Origin: Pseudomonadota bacterium
GTDB lineage: Bacteria > Pseudomonadota > Gammaproteobacteria > Steroidobacterales > Steroidobacteraceae
Reading direction: 5' to 3'
NCBI GenBank assembly: GCA_021850555.1
Contig: JAJZLX010000395.1
Location: 1-7,865 of the forward strand
DNA length: 7,865 bases
Part shown: in pieces, positions 1 through 5,821 of the stretch
Position numbering within the stretch: position 1 is the first letter of the stretch
Layout: every line of letters begins with the position of its first letter
Program-made: the position numbers and the translations under genes
Notes under the pieces: generated by a model
Databases searched by the model: none
Told to the model about the DNA's origin: nothing
Seen by the model: only the letters and a program-made list of their open reading frames with translations

Positions 1-264
1 CGGGCCTCATGGTCGAACATGCGCCGTGGCCTGACGATCATGGCCAACCTTTTGTTCAAGGTCGGTATCGCGTCGGACTACCGCACGACATTCTGGCGCA
101 CTGCCTGGCCGCTTCTGCGGCAAGGACGCGTGGAGGAGGTGATTCACGTAGGGCTCGTCGCCCACCATCTGATCAGCTATACGCGCGAGGCCCTCGCAGG
201 CCGCCAGAATGCGTCGTATTATTCGCCGCGAGCGGCGCCGGCAGGAAGGTCCGCAGCGATCTAG
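1..264 (+). CDS. B12-binding radical SAM protein, DUF4070 C-terminal end (5' truncated by window)
   Basis: Frame 1 is open from the first base to a TAG at 262-264, giving the last 87 residues of a protein that begins upstream of the window. The visible part carries the pattern I associate with the DUF4070 tail of B12-binding radical SAM proteins: an RASW..MRRG segment, then SDYRTTFWR, then RVEEVIHVGLVAHHLI, then a closing EALAGRQNASYYS. In this family the N-terminal cobalamin-binding and CxxxCxxC radical SAM domains do the chemistry, often methylation or rearrangement of lipids or hopanoids (HpnP is one member). Those domains lie outside the window, so neither catalytic residues nor substrate can be judged. 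An internal ATG at 19 is not a real start, because the conserved pattern continues upstream of it. Family assignment is from memory of the motif pattern, moderately sure; the exact subfamily is unknown. Confidence 0.65.
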   Translation, partial: RASWSNMRRGLTIMANLLFKVGIASDYRTTFWRTAWPLLRQGRVEEVIHVGLVAHHLISYTREALAGRQNASYYSPRAAPAGRSAAI

Positions 265-476
265 CGAAGACTGGTTCGGCTCGCGCGCCCGACATCCATG
301 CCCGAGGTCCCGGGCGCAAGACGAACACATCGGGACTTCGGGTCGGCCGAGCACATGCGCTCCCCGCTGTAGGGTATGCGCAGTTTGCACGTACGCCGCG
401 TGGCAACTGCCTATTGTCGGCGGGGCTCCTTGCGTCGTTTCCTAGCTGAAGGTCGCGGCGCACGGTTGACGATTGC

Positions 477-506
477 GGTGCGAGCGGCCACCGCACCGCT
501 CGCACC
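477..506 (+). repeat. Perfect 11-bp inverted repeat, hairpin in leader region
   Basis: The left arm GGTGCGAGCGG (477-487) and right arm CCGCTCGCACC (496-506) are exact reverse complements around an 8-base loop. No T run follows, so it is not a canonical intrinsic terminator. A competing 6-bp stem (GCGGTG 475-480 with CACCGC 489-494) uses part of the same left arm, so two mutually exclusive folds are possible. It lies 132 bases upstream of the sulfotransferase start. It could be a late transcript-end structure of the radical SAM gene, part of the sulfotransferase leader, or a protein-binding dyad. Confidence 0.5.
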
Positions 507-528
507 CGACGTAACCACGGCCGGCGGT

Positions 529-608
529 GCTTCGGGGACACGGCGGTTCCGGTGGCAACAGGAGCCACGGCCCGAAGCTGGAGGTGCCGGCCCGGTGCAG
601 GGCCGGCA
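529..608 (+). promoter_or_regulatory. Candidate structured 5' leader of the sulfotransferase operon
   Basis: An 8-bp stem pairs GCTTCGGG (529-536) with CCCGAAGC (571-578). Directly stacked on it is an inner stem, 549-550 plus 552-556 with 564-570, with one bulged G at 551. A third hairpin follows, TGCCGGCCC (585-593) with GGGCCGGCA (600-608), around a 6-base loop. It ends 15 bases before the GAAGGA ribosome binding site. The arrangement suggests a folded RNA leader, but it matches no riboswitch class I recognise, and GC-rich DNA makes stems of this length fairly easily. No experimental or comparative support is available here. Confidence 0.3.
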
Positions 609-622
609 TGGTGGGTAGTTAC

Positions 623-628
623 GAAGGA
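623..628 (+). promoter_or_regulatory. Ribosome binding site deciding the sulfotransferase start
   Basis: GAAGGA sits 9 bases before the ATG at 638. The upstream in-frame candidates, GTG at 527 and ATG at 608, have no comparable site. They would also add a Gly/Arg-rich stretch encoded by the hairpin region ahead of the hydrophobic helix. This favours the ATG at 638. Confidence 0.7.
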
Positions 629-637
629 TGGTACGGT

Positions 638-2095
638 ATGATTTACGGTCCGCTGATCACGGTCCTCGTACTGGCCTTGTTGATCGCCGTCGCTGCGCCC
701 CTGCTGCGCCGGATGGCGAGCCTGTCACGCTCCGTCGCGACGCACCGCCGCGACATACCAACCCGCGAACCACGCGACGTTCCCTCGTATGCCGCACACG
801 CTTCGCTGCTGGACGGGTCGGCGGGCGCGGTGGAACGGGTTGCGCTCCCGGCGCGTGGACCGGCGCGGGCGGCGCGACGGCCAGGGGCTCGGCTGCTCGA
901 TCGCATCGCGCCGCTCGATGCGGCCGAACTCATCGATACCGCACTGCGTCGGCGCGGGTGCCGCGAGTTTTCCGACTGGACGTTCGCCACACCGCTGCAA
1001 CGGCTGCTGCGCTCCCTGCACGAGGAAGAGCAGCTGTCGACATTCGGCCGGCTCGCGGCCCGCTTCGATGCCTTGCGCTGTCTCGACAACCAACTGGCTC
1101 TGGATATCGCCGAGCGGACCGATCCGGCGATCGCGCGCCGCCGCATCGTGCGACCGATTTTCATCACCGGGCTGCCGCGCAGCGGCTCCACTTTTCTGCA
1201 CTCCATGCTGGCGCTCGATCCGGCCGTTGCCGTACCGCGCAGCTGGCAGCTCATGTACCCCTACCCAACCGGCAGCCTGCTGGCCGGCGCCGACAACCGC
1301 CGCGCGCGGGTGGCGCGCCAATTCGCCTTGTTTCGTCTGCTCTCACCGGAGCTCGCCGGCATGCATCCACTGGCGGCCGACGCCCCGCAGGAATGCACCG
1401 ATATCACCGCCCAGGTCTTCCAGAGCCTGCGGTTTGATACGATCTACCGCATCCCCGCCTATCGCGACTGGCTGGATCAACACGGTCACGACGGCGCCTA
1501 CCGCTTTCACCGGCGGTTTCTCCAGCACCTCGATGCGCAGGCGGCATCCGCAAGGCACTGGGTGTTGAAGAGTCCCGACCACGTTTTCGCGCTGGATGCT
1601 CTGCGCCGGACCTATCCGGATGCCCGCATCGTCATGCTGCACCGTGACCCGTTGTGTGTCCTCGCCTCGGTCGCCAAGCTGACCGAGATACTCAGGCGTC
1701 CCTTCACGCGTCATGTCGATCGCGAGCAGATCGGCGCGGAGATCAGCGCGCGCTGGGCCGACGGCGCCGAACGAATGGTGGCCGCACGCTCGAGCGGCGC
1801 ACAGATGCTGCACCTGCACTATCACGATCTGGTGAGCGCACCCATGGACACGATCTCGGCCCTGTACGATCACTGTGGCATGACGCTCAGTGCCGAGGCC
1901 GAAGCGCGTATGGCCGAATTCCTGCGCGCGCGACCGAGAGGCGGCTACGCCGTGCACGCCCATCGCCTCGAGTCGTTCGGGCTCGAGGCGGCGGCGCTGC
2001 GCGAGCGCTTTGCCGGGTACATGCAGACGTTCGATGTCCGGCCCGAGCGGACCGGCTTCTGTGCGGCGAATGTCGGGGACTCGGGCACCGCATGA
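638..2095 (+). CDS. Membrane-anchored sulfotransferase (Sulfotransferase_3-like)
   Basis: Likely transfers a sulfo group from PAPS to a hydroxyl of an unknown, probably lipid or lipid-linked, acceptor. With the ATG at 638 the protein has 485 residues. Residues 4-23 form one hydrophobic helix followed by R24-R25, which by the positive-inside rule places the catalytic domain in the cytosol, where PAPS is. The 5'-phosphosulfate loop GLPRSGST is at 178-185. A WVLKSPDH block lies at 308-315, typical of PF13469. The 3'-phosphate-binding segment RIVMLHRDP is at 330-338, followed by a helix that conventionally supplies another PAPS contact. The protein is longer than many bacterial members because of the anchor and an Arg/Ala-rich linker to about residue 90. 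Its TGA overlaps the ATG of the next gene, so the two are translationally coupled. The family call is firm; the acceptor is unknown. A functional alternative is a general PAPS sulfotransferase for small molecules. Confidence 0.85.
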   Translation: MIYGPLITVLVLALLIAVAAPLLRRMASLSRSVATHRRDIPTREPRDVPSYAAHASLLDGSAGAVERVALPARGPARAARRPGARLLDRIAPLDAAELIDTALRRRGCREFSDWTFATPLQRLLRSLHEEEQLSTFGRLAARFDALRCLDNQLALDIAERTDPAIARRRIVRPIFITGLPRSGSTFLHSMLALDPAVAVPRSWQLMYPYPTGSLLAGADNRRARVARQFALFRLLSPELAGMHPLAADAPQECTDITAQVFQSLRFDTIYRIPAYRDWLDQHGHDGAYRFHRRFLQHLDAQAASARHWVLKSPDHVFALDALRRTYPDARIVMLHRDPLCVLASVAKLTEILRRPFTRHVDREQIGAEISARWADGAERMVAARSSGAQMLHLHYHDLVSAPMDTISALYDHCGMTLSAEAEARMAEFLRARPRGGYAVHAHRLESFGLEAAALRERFAGYMQTFDVRPERTGFCAANVGDSGTA

Positions 2096-3066
2096 GCCGA
2101 TGGAAGGTGCTCGCCGCACTGTGCGGCGCCGCGGGACTTCTTGCGGCAATCGGCTACGCGGGCTTCGATGCGGTCGGACACGCGGCGCAACGCATCGGTT
2201 TCACCGGACTCGCGCTGCTGGCGCTGATCCATCTGCCGGCCATCGCCTTGATGGGCTACGCCTGGTCGCGGATCGGCTCGGTGGTGAGCGACGGCTCACC
2301 ATGGCGATACGTGTGGGCGCGTTACGTGCGCGAGTCGACCGCGGAAGTGCTGCCATTGTCCCAACTCGGGGGCGTCGTGGCCGGCGCACGGGTACTCGCC
2401 CTGAGCGGCATCGACGCCGTGTCCGTCGCGGGCTCTGTGCTGGCGGATCTCGTCATCGAGCAGACCGCGAAACTGCCGTACGTGCTGGCCGGAGCGATCC
2501 TGCTGCTGAGGGGCTCGCGAACCGCATCGCCCGCAGTCATCGCCTACGCGCTGCTGCCGGCGCTTGCCCTGATGATCACCCTGCTGCTGTGGCGCAAGCC
2601 GATCGAGTCGCTGCTCGAGCGCGGTGCTCGGGGACTGGCGCAACGGATGCCAAGCCTGCGGATCGGGAGCCCCGAGGCGTTGCGGCTGACGCTCGATCGG
2701 CTCTTCGCCGTGAACTGGCCGACGGTGTCGGCTTTTCTCGCCCACGCCGCCGCTTGGGTATTGGGCGCGGTGGAGACCTGGGTCGCCCTGCATCTTATGG
2801 GAATAGCGGTTTCGGGCACCGAGGCATTCGTCATCGACAGCCTCTTCTGCGGACTGCGCACGTTCGGTTTCGCGGTTCCGGCCGCCCTCGGCGTTCAGGA
2901 AGCCGGCTACGTTCTGGTGTGCGCGCTGGTCGGTGTTCCCGCCGCCCCCGCCGTCGCTCTGTCGTTGGTTCGCCGGGTGCGCGAATTCCTCATCGGCACG
3001 CCCGGACTCGGACTGTGGCAACTGCTCGAGGGCAGACGGGCCCTCGCCGGCGTTCCACGCGACTGA
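2092..3066 (+). CDS. HpnL / LPG-synthase-TM-like integral membrane protein, putative lipid flippase
   Basis: A 324-residue polytopic membrane protein that starts at an ATG sharing bases with the sulfotransferase stop (ATGA). I read about seven or eight hydrophobic segments. Family signatures of PF03706, the flippase-like transmembrane domain of lysylphosphatidylglycerol synthases, are visible: the block RESTAEVLPLSQLGG at 80-94, with the following GAR at 98-100, and a C-terminal FAVPAALGVQEAGYV at 260-274. The latter runs into RRVREFLIGTPGLGLWQ at 294-310. This C-terminal pattern and the short length without a synthetase domain resemble the hopanoid-associated HpnL group. Members are thought to move or organise lipids in the inner membrane, but biochemistry is sparse. 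Coupling to a sulfotransferase suggests that it handles the sulfated product or its precursor (inference). The gene ends 43 bases before the convergent HPP gene. Superfamily call is good, HpnL subgroup moderate. Confidence 0.75.
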   Translation: MSRWKVLAALCGAAGLLAAIGYAGFDAVGHAAQRIGFTGLALLALIHLPAIALMGYAWSRIGSVVSDGSPWRYVWARYVRESTAEVLPLSQLGGVVAGARVLALSGIDAVSVAGSVLADLVIEQTAKLPYVLAGAILLLRGSRTASPAVIAYALLPALALMITLLLWRKPIESLLERGARGLAQRMPSLRIGSPEALRLTLDRLFAVNWPTVSAFLAHAAAWVLGAVETWVALHLMGIAVSGTEAFVIDSLFCGLRTFGFAVPAALGVQEAGYVLVCALVGVPAAPAVALSLVRRVREFLIGTPGLGLWQLLEGRRALAGVPRD

Positions 3067-3085
3067 ACGCAGCGCGACCGCTCCT

Positions 3086-3107
3086 GCGTGGCCGGCAGGC
3101 GCCACGC
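3086..3107. terminator. Hairpin between convergent genes, possible bidirectional terminator
   Basis: GCGTGGC (3086-3092) and GCCACGC (3101-3107) pair perfectly around an 8-base loop, exactly filling the short space between the stops of the HpnL-like gene (3066) and the HPP gene (3110). Position argues for transcript ending from both sides. Neither strand has a T run after the stem, so it is not a canonical intrinsic terminator. Confidence 0.35.
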
Positions 3108-3109
3108 CG

Positions 3110-4090
3110 TCAGCCGCTCGAGCCGGCCCGGGCGTGCGCCGCGCGTGCCAAGCGCCGCCAGCCGAGGAACACCACGGTCTCGATCGCGGTCCCCAACACG
3201 ACCGCGGCGGGGAACCTGAAGCTCGGATGCGCCATGACGAACGGCAGCAGACCCACGGCCAATGCCGGCGGCACATGCAGGTCGAGTGCGCGCACGATGA
3301 GGATACCCGCCAGAATGCTGCACATCGCACCGAGGGGATCCGCCCCGAGGAAGCTGACGCACAGTACACCGGCGGTGGCGGCCAGGCCGCAGGCGGCCCC
3401 CAGCGCGAGCGGCCGTGCGGCCCAAGGACAAACGGCCGGATGCGCGAACGCCTCGAAGCCGATGACGACGAGCGGGGGAAACAGGACGAGACGCCACCCG
3501 GTGAGCTCACCGGCCACGACCGCCAGGATGATGAACACGACGAAGAACGGCACCCAACTCAAGGTGACCGGGGCCTCCTCGACCTCGTCGTCCACGCGGT
3601 CCCGTGCCGGCGCGACCGTCGGGGCGGCCGGGGCAGTCATGCGGGCCCGAAGCAGCGCGATGCACGCCAGCATGCCGGTACCGATCAACAGCGACGGCGG
3701 ATACCGGAGGCTGCGAATCCCCAGCGTCAATGGCAGCAGGCCCGCGGAGATGGCCGGTGCGATCGGTGATCGCAGTCCGGTGATCGCCAGCACAGAGAAG
3801 CCCACGTCGAGCAGAACCGACGTCAAGCCGTACGGCAGATGACGCGTGATCAGCGTGCCAACCCCTGCTGTCGCCAACGGTGTGAGGACCAGCATCAGCG
3901 GGGCCCGGGCCCAAGCACCCCGGGGACGCTTGAGGATGTCGTGACCGAGCGCCCCAAGTTCCGGGAACAGAATGTAGAAGTAGCCGCTCGCCTGGGCGGC
4001 GAGCGCGATCAGTCCAATGTAGAGCGTCGTCGAAATCTCGGCGACCCACTCCGGCGGCGCACGGACGCCGCGCATTCCTTCAGGCGTCAT
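3110..4090 (-). CDS. HPP-family integral membrane protein with internal duplication
   Basis: A 326-residue hydrophobic protein made of two similar halves. In the first, FPELGALGHDILKRP (42-56) leads into PIAPAISAGLLPLTL (109-123). In the second, FPPLVVIGFEAFAHP (204-218) leads into HVPPALAVGLLPFVM (272-286). The halves are joined by an Ala/Pro then acidic linker (about 153-174). The FP, PPA and GLLP elements fit the HPP family (PF04982); plant members transport nitrite, while bacterial functions are largely unassigned. Common bacterial HPP proteins are about one half this size, so this looks like a fused duplication with perhaps eight to ten membrane helices. The start is uncertain: ATG at 4090 is chosen. 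A TTG at 4099 and an ATG at 4075 are in frame, and none has a well-spaced ribosome site. It lies 85 bases downstream of uppP on the same strand and could be cotranscribed. Substrate unknown. Confidence 0.7.
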   Translation of the reverse strand: MTPEGMRGVRAPPEWVAEISTTLYIGLIALAAQASGYFYILFPELGALGHDILKRPRGAWARAPLMLVLTPLATAGVGTLITRHLPYGLTSVLLDVGFSVLAITGLRSPIAPAISAGLLPLTLGIRSLRYPPSLLIGTGMLACIALLRARMTAPAAPTVAPARDRVDDEVEEAPVTLSWVPFFVVFIILAVVAGELTGWRLVLFPPLVVIGFEAFAHPAVCPWAARPLALGAACGLAATAGVLCVSFLGADPLGAMCSILAGILIVRALDLHVPPALAVGLLPFVMAHPSFRFPAAVVLGTAIETVVFLGWRRLARAAHARAGSSG

Positions 4091-4114
4091 CTTCGACAAA
4101 TCACGTTATTACTC

Positions 4115-4143
4115 AACGTCTTGGCGAACGCTCTTAAGACGTT
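4115..4143. promoter_or_regulatory. Dyad upstream of the HPP gene, possible operator
   Basis: AACGTCTT (4115-4122) and AAGACGTT (4136-4143) are perfect inverted 8-base arms separated by 13 bases, ending 24 bases before the HPP start codon on the minus strand. The surrounding 60 bases are less GC-rich than the genes, as promoters often are. A TAATAA lies between the dyad and the start, but no good -35 is found at the right distance. The fairly long spacer and the absence of a T run fit a protein-binding site better than a terminator. Confidence 0.35.
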
Positions 4144-4154
4144 ACATCCTCACT

Positions 4155-4175
4155 TCCCCGGCCCCGGCGACGGGG
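4155..4175 (-). other. Weak GC hairpin after the uppP stop
   Basis: On the minus strand, directly after the uppP stop codon, CCCCG and CGGGG can pair around a 4-base loop. The stem is only 5 bp and has no T run after it, so it would at most slow or process the transcript between uppP and the HPP gene. Confidence 0.2.
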
Positions 4176-5036
4176 TCAGAAGCCCCGGTAGCGCAGATAG
4201 CCGACGACTCCGGCCGCCACCAGACAGTAGATGCCGAAGAAATGCCACCGGCCCTTTTCCAGCCAGCGACTCAGCCACCGCAGCGCCAGCAGTCCCGCCA
4301 GAAACGCGAAAATGACGCCCAGAACGCTCGGCATGGCGGCCGGCACCATGGCCGCGAGGTGATCATGGTGCGCCCGATAGAGCCGCCACAGTTCCCGCGC
4401 ATCGGCCGGGGGCGTCAGGACCACCGCCAGTGCGAAGCTGAAATCCTCTGCACACGCGCGCGTCACGCCGGTCAGCAGGCCGGTGGAAATCGTCGCGCCC
4501 GAACGGGAGAAGCCGCGGAACGGCACGCACAGCCCCTGGATGGCACCGATCCAGCCGTACTGCCGGGGCGTCATGTCGTGCGTCGCCGTGGTCTGGTGCC
4601 GGCGGTTCTCGAACAGGCCCGCCACGAGAATGAACACGCCGCCGACGGCCAATGCAATGGCGATCAGGCCGAGATGACTGAAGAGCTGCTCGATCCAGGC
4701 ATGCGGCTGATTGCGCATCAGCACTCGCTCGATGAATTCGATCAGACCGCCGCCGACCAGACCCGTGAGAAAGGTTGCGATCACCAGAGCGATCGCGAAG
4801 TTCTTGAACTCGGATTTTGAATTGAAAAACGTCCGCCGCCATCGCTGCCAGAAATACACGATCACGGCCAGCATCGTGCCGGTGTGCAGCATGACCAGCA
4901 GCAGAGTCATCTTCGGCGCGGCAGGATTCATCCCCATCAACTCTTCCGCGACGATCACGTGCGCGGAGCTGGAGATGGGCAGCAGCTCGGCAAAGCCCTG
5001 AACGATGGCGAGGATGATGACGTGCAAGAGAGACAT
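4176..5036 (-). CDS. uppP: Undecaprenyl-diphosphatase UppP (BacA family)
   Basis: Removes a phosphate from undecaprenyl diphosphate so that the carrier lipid can be reused in peptidoglycan and other envelope polymer synthesis. It is an inner-membrane enzyme. At 286 residues it has normal family length. The first signature, QGFAELLPISSSAH, is at 13-26, with E17 and the SSS-A-H run in the expected places. The second, FRGFSRSGAT, is at 173-182, with R178 matching the catalytic arginine of the family. The usual PG before the xSRSGxT core is replaced by FR-G here, a variant I believe occurs in a subgroup of UppP paralogues. The next strongly hydrophobic segments match the remaining helices. The start ATG at 5036 is backed by GAAGGA 9 bases upstream (complement of 5046-5051). 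The HPP gene follows on the same strand. Confidence 0.93.
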   Translation of the reverse strand: MSLLHVIILAIVQGFAELLPISSSAHVIVAEELMGMNPAAPKMTLLLVMLHTGTMLAVIVYFWQRWRRTFFNSKSEFKNFAIALVIATFLTGLVGGGLIEFIERVLMRNQPHAWIEQLFSHLGLIAIALAVGGVFILVAGLFENRRHQTTATHDMTPRQYGWIGAIQGLCVPFRGFSRSGATISTGLLTGVTRACAEDFSFALAVVLTPPADARELWRLYRAHHDHLAAMVPAAMPSVLGVIFAFLAGLLALRWLSRWLEKGRWHFFGIYCLVAAGVVGYLRYRGF

Positions 5037-5045
5037 TACGATTTT

Positions 5046-5051
5046 TCCTTC
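5046..5051 (-). promoter_or_regulatory. Ribosome binding site of uppP
   Basis: On the minus strand GAAGGA lies 9 bases before the uppP ATG. It is embedded in an A-rich stretch on both sides, unusually open for this GC-rich region, which favours efficient initiation and fixes the start at 5036. Confidence 0.75.
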
Positions 5052-5129
5052 GTTTTGCGACGCGTGCTCCGCAAGCGATGCCCCGGGTCATGCCGAGACC
5101 GGCGCGATCAGCCCGATGGCCGTTGCATG

Positions 5130-5143
5130 AGAGCGCTCTTTTT
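5130..5143 (+). repeat. 10-bp palindrome followed by T run
   Basis: AGAGCGCTCT is a perfect palindrome immediately followed by TTTT on the plus strand. As it has no loop and no plus-strand gene upstream, it is a poor terminator. About 94 bases upstream of the uppP start, it might instead be a binding site affecting uppP. Ten-base palindromes also occur by chance. Confidence 0.2.
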
Positions 5144-5285
5144 ACCATAGGCGGCCTGCTCGTCGTCCGTCTCCTCGTTCCTGGCCGGCGCGTCGCAGCG
5201 TATCCGGCCGATCGTCGCGGCATTGAACTCGCCCACACTCCCGGGGGCCCTCGTCGGCACGCGCGCTCCATACCTGGACAGACCC

Positions 5286-5325
5286 TATATTATTGTATTA
5301 TTTATCAGTATGTTGCGATATTTTT
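5286..5325. promoter_or_regulatory. AT-rich island in the divergent region
   Basis: Only 7 of these 40 bases are G or C, in sharp contrast to everything around. It contains two TATTAT runs and ends in a small dyad, TGCGA (5314-5318) with TCGCA (5325-5329). Several -10-like hexamers are possible on both strands (for example TACAAT on the minus strand), but none has a recognisable -35 at proper spacing. It could be a promoter with an unusual sigma factor, a nucleoid-protein site, or a remnant of transferred DNA. Confidence 0.4.
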
Positions 5326-5642
5326 CGCATCTTGAGTTCCACTCGTTTGCCGCCCAGGTCCTGTACTCATTGCTGGATGTTGGTGGTCCAGTTCCGCCTG
5401 CCGTACCGCGCCGCGACCAGTTCACGGATCATCACGAGACGGCATCGGCGACCGCCGAGCGGTCGCGGCGCCGCCGCGACCCCGTACGGCCGCGGAACGC
5501 GCTCGCTCCCCGCACCGAGCGGCTGCGCCTCGCTGGGCGGCGCATGCATCGGTCAGAATGTCGATCTCTACCGCGCAGCAAGAAGGGGTTGGCCACAGTC
5601 TTTCGCGGCGCCATCGGCTGCTCGAAGCGCGCGCGCGCCAGG

Positions 5643-5671
5643 TTGACAACCCGTGGGCGGCACGCAAGACT
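5643..5671 (+). promoter_or_regulatory. Candidate sigma70-type promoter for the membrane protein / regulator operon
   Basis: A perfect TTGACA -35 box (5643-5648) is followed after 17 bases by AAGACT (5666-5671), which matches the -10 consensus at only three positions. The predicted transcript would start near 5678, with a leader of about 145 bases before the ATG at 5822. A weak -10 beside a perfect -35 would fit a regulated promoter. Confidence 0.35.
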
Positions 5672-5821
5672 GCCTGCGCGTGGAGACTGGAATGCACACC
5701 GAGGGATGGCGTTCTCTCGCCTGACTACCGCAATGCATGCGCTCGATCCGTTGACCCCTTGCGCCGCGGGCCGCAATCCCCCGCCAGCGGTTTGCAGCCC
5801 TGAGCAGCCCCTGGCCGCCCG

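Larger units (their letters stand above)
265..637. other. Non-coding gap between radical SAM gene and sulfotransferase, hairpin-rich
   Basis: No convincing gene is visible here. Open frames on both strands read as Arg/Ala/Pro-rich shadows without ribosome binding sites. The stretch contains several inverted repeats. One is a 7-base pair of arms at 285-291 and 311-317, just after the radical SAM stop, possibly a transcript-end structure but without a T run. The strongest lie at 477-608 and are listed separately. A TTGACG at 466-471 lacks a matching -10 box, so I cannot place a promoter for the sulfotransferase operon with any confidence. Confidence 0.5.
5037..5821. other. 785-base non-coding divergent region between uppP and the membrane-protein operon
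   Basis: No persuasive gene is seen. Open frames of up to 200 codons cross the region, but they are Arg/Pro-rich, lack ribosome sites and change character along their length. The region should hold the uppP promoter (minus) and the promoter of the operon starting at 5822 (plus). Visible elements are a palindrome at 5130-5139, an AT-rich island at 5286-5325, and a TTGACA box at 5643-5648. The length is large for a region between two divergent bacterial genes, so a decayed gene or a small RNA cannot be excluded. Confidence 0.5.

Noticed and set aside
466..494. TTGACG as a promoter for the sulfotransferase operon
   Set aside because: No -10-like hexamer is present 15-19 bases downstream; the DNA there is almost all G and C.
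527..637. Longer sulfotransferase start at GTG 527 or ATG 608
   Set aside because: Neither has a ribosome site, and both would put a Gly/Arg-rich tail, encoded by the hairpin region, before the membrane anchor.
2296..3510. 404-codon open frame on the minus strand
   Set aside because: It lies opposite the HpnL-like gene and runs in another frame of the HPP gene. Composition is unlike a real protein and no ribosome site is present.
1890..3842. 650-codon open frame on the plus strand
   Set aside because: It crosses the sulfotransferase, the HpnL-like gene and the convergent HPP gene, is very Arg-rich, and has no family pattern. It is a shadow of high-GC coding DNA.
4363..5271. 302-codon open frame on the minus strand
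   Set aside because: It is another frame of uppP, whose own frame carries all family motifs. The Arg/His-rich product is typical of a shadow.
5281..5335. AT-rich island as a Xer dif recombination site
   Set aside because: The arrangement of arms around the centre does not match the dif consensus as I know it.
5692..5724. Ten-codon open frame with GGAG before it as a leader peptide
   Set aside because: No run of regulatory codons, no terminator or antiterminator pair, and too short to judge.
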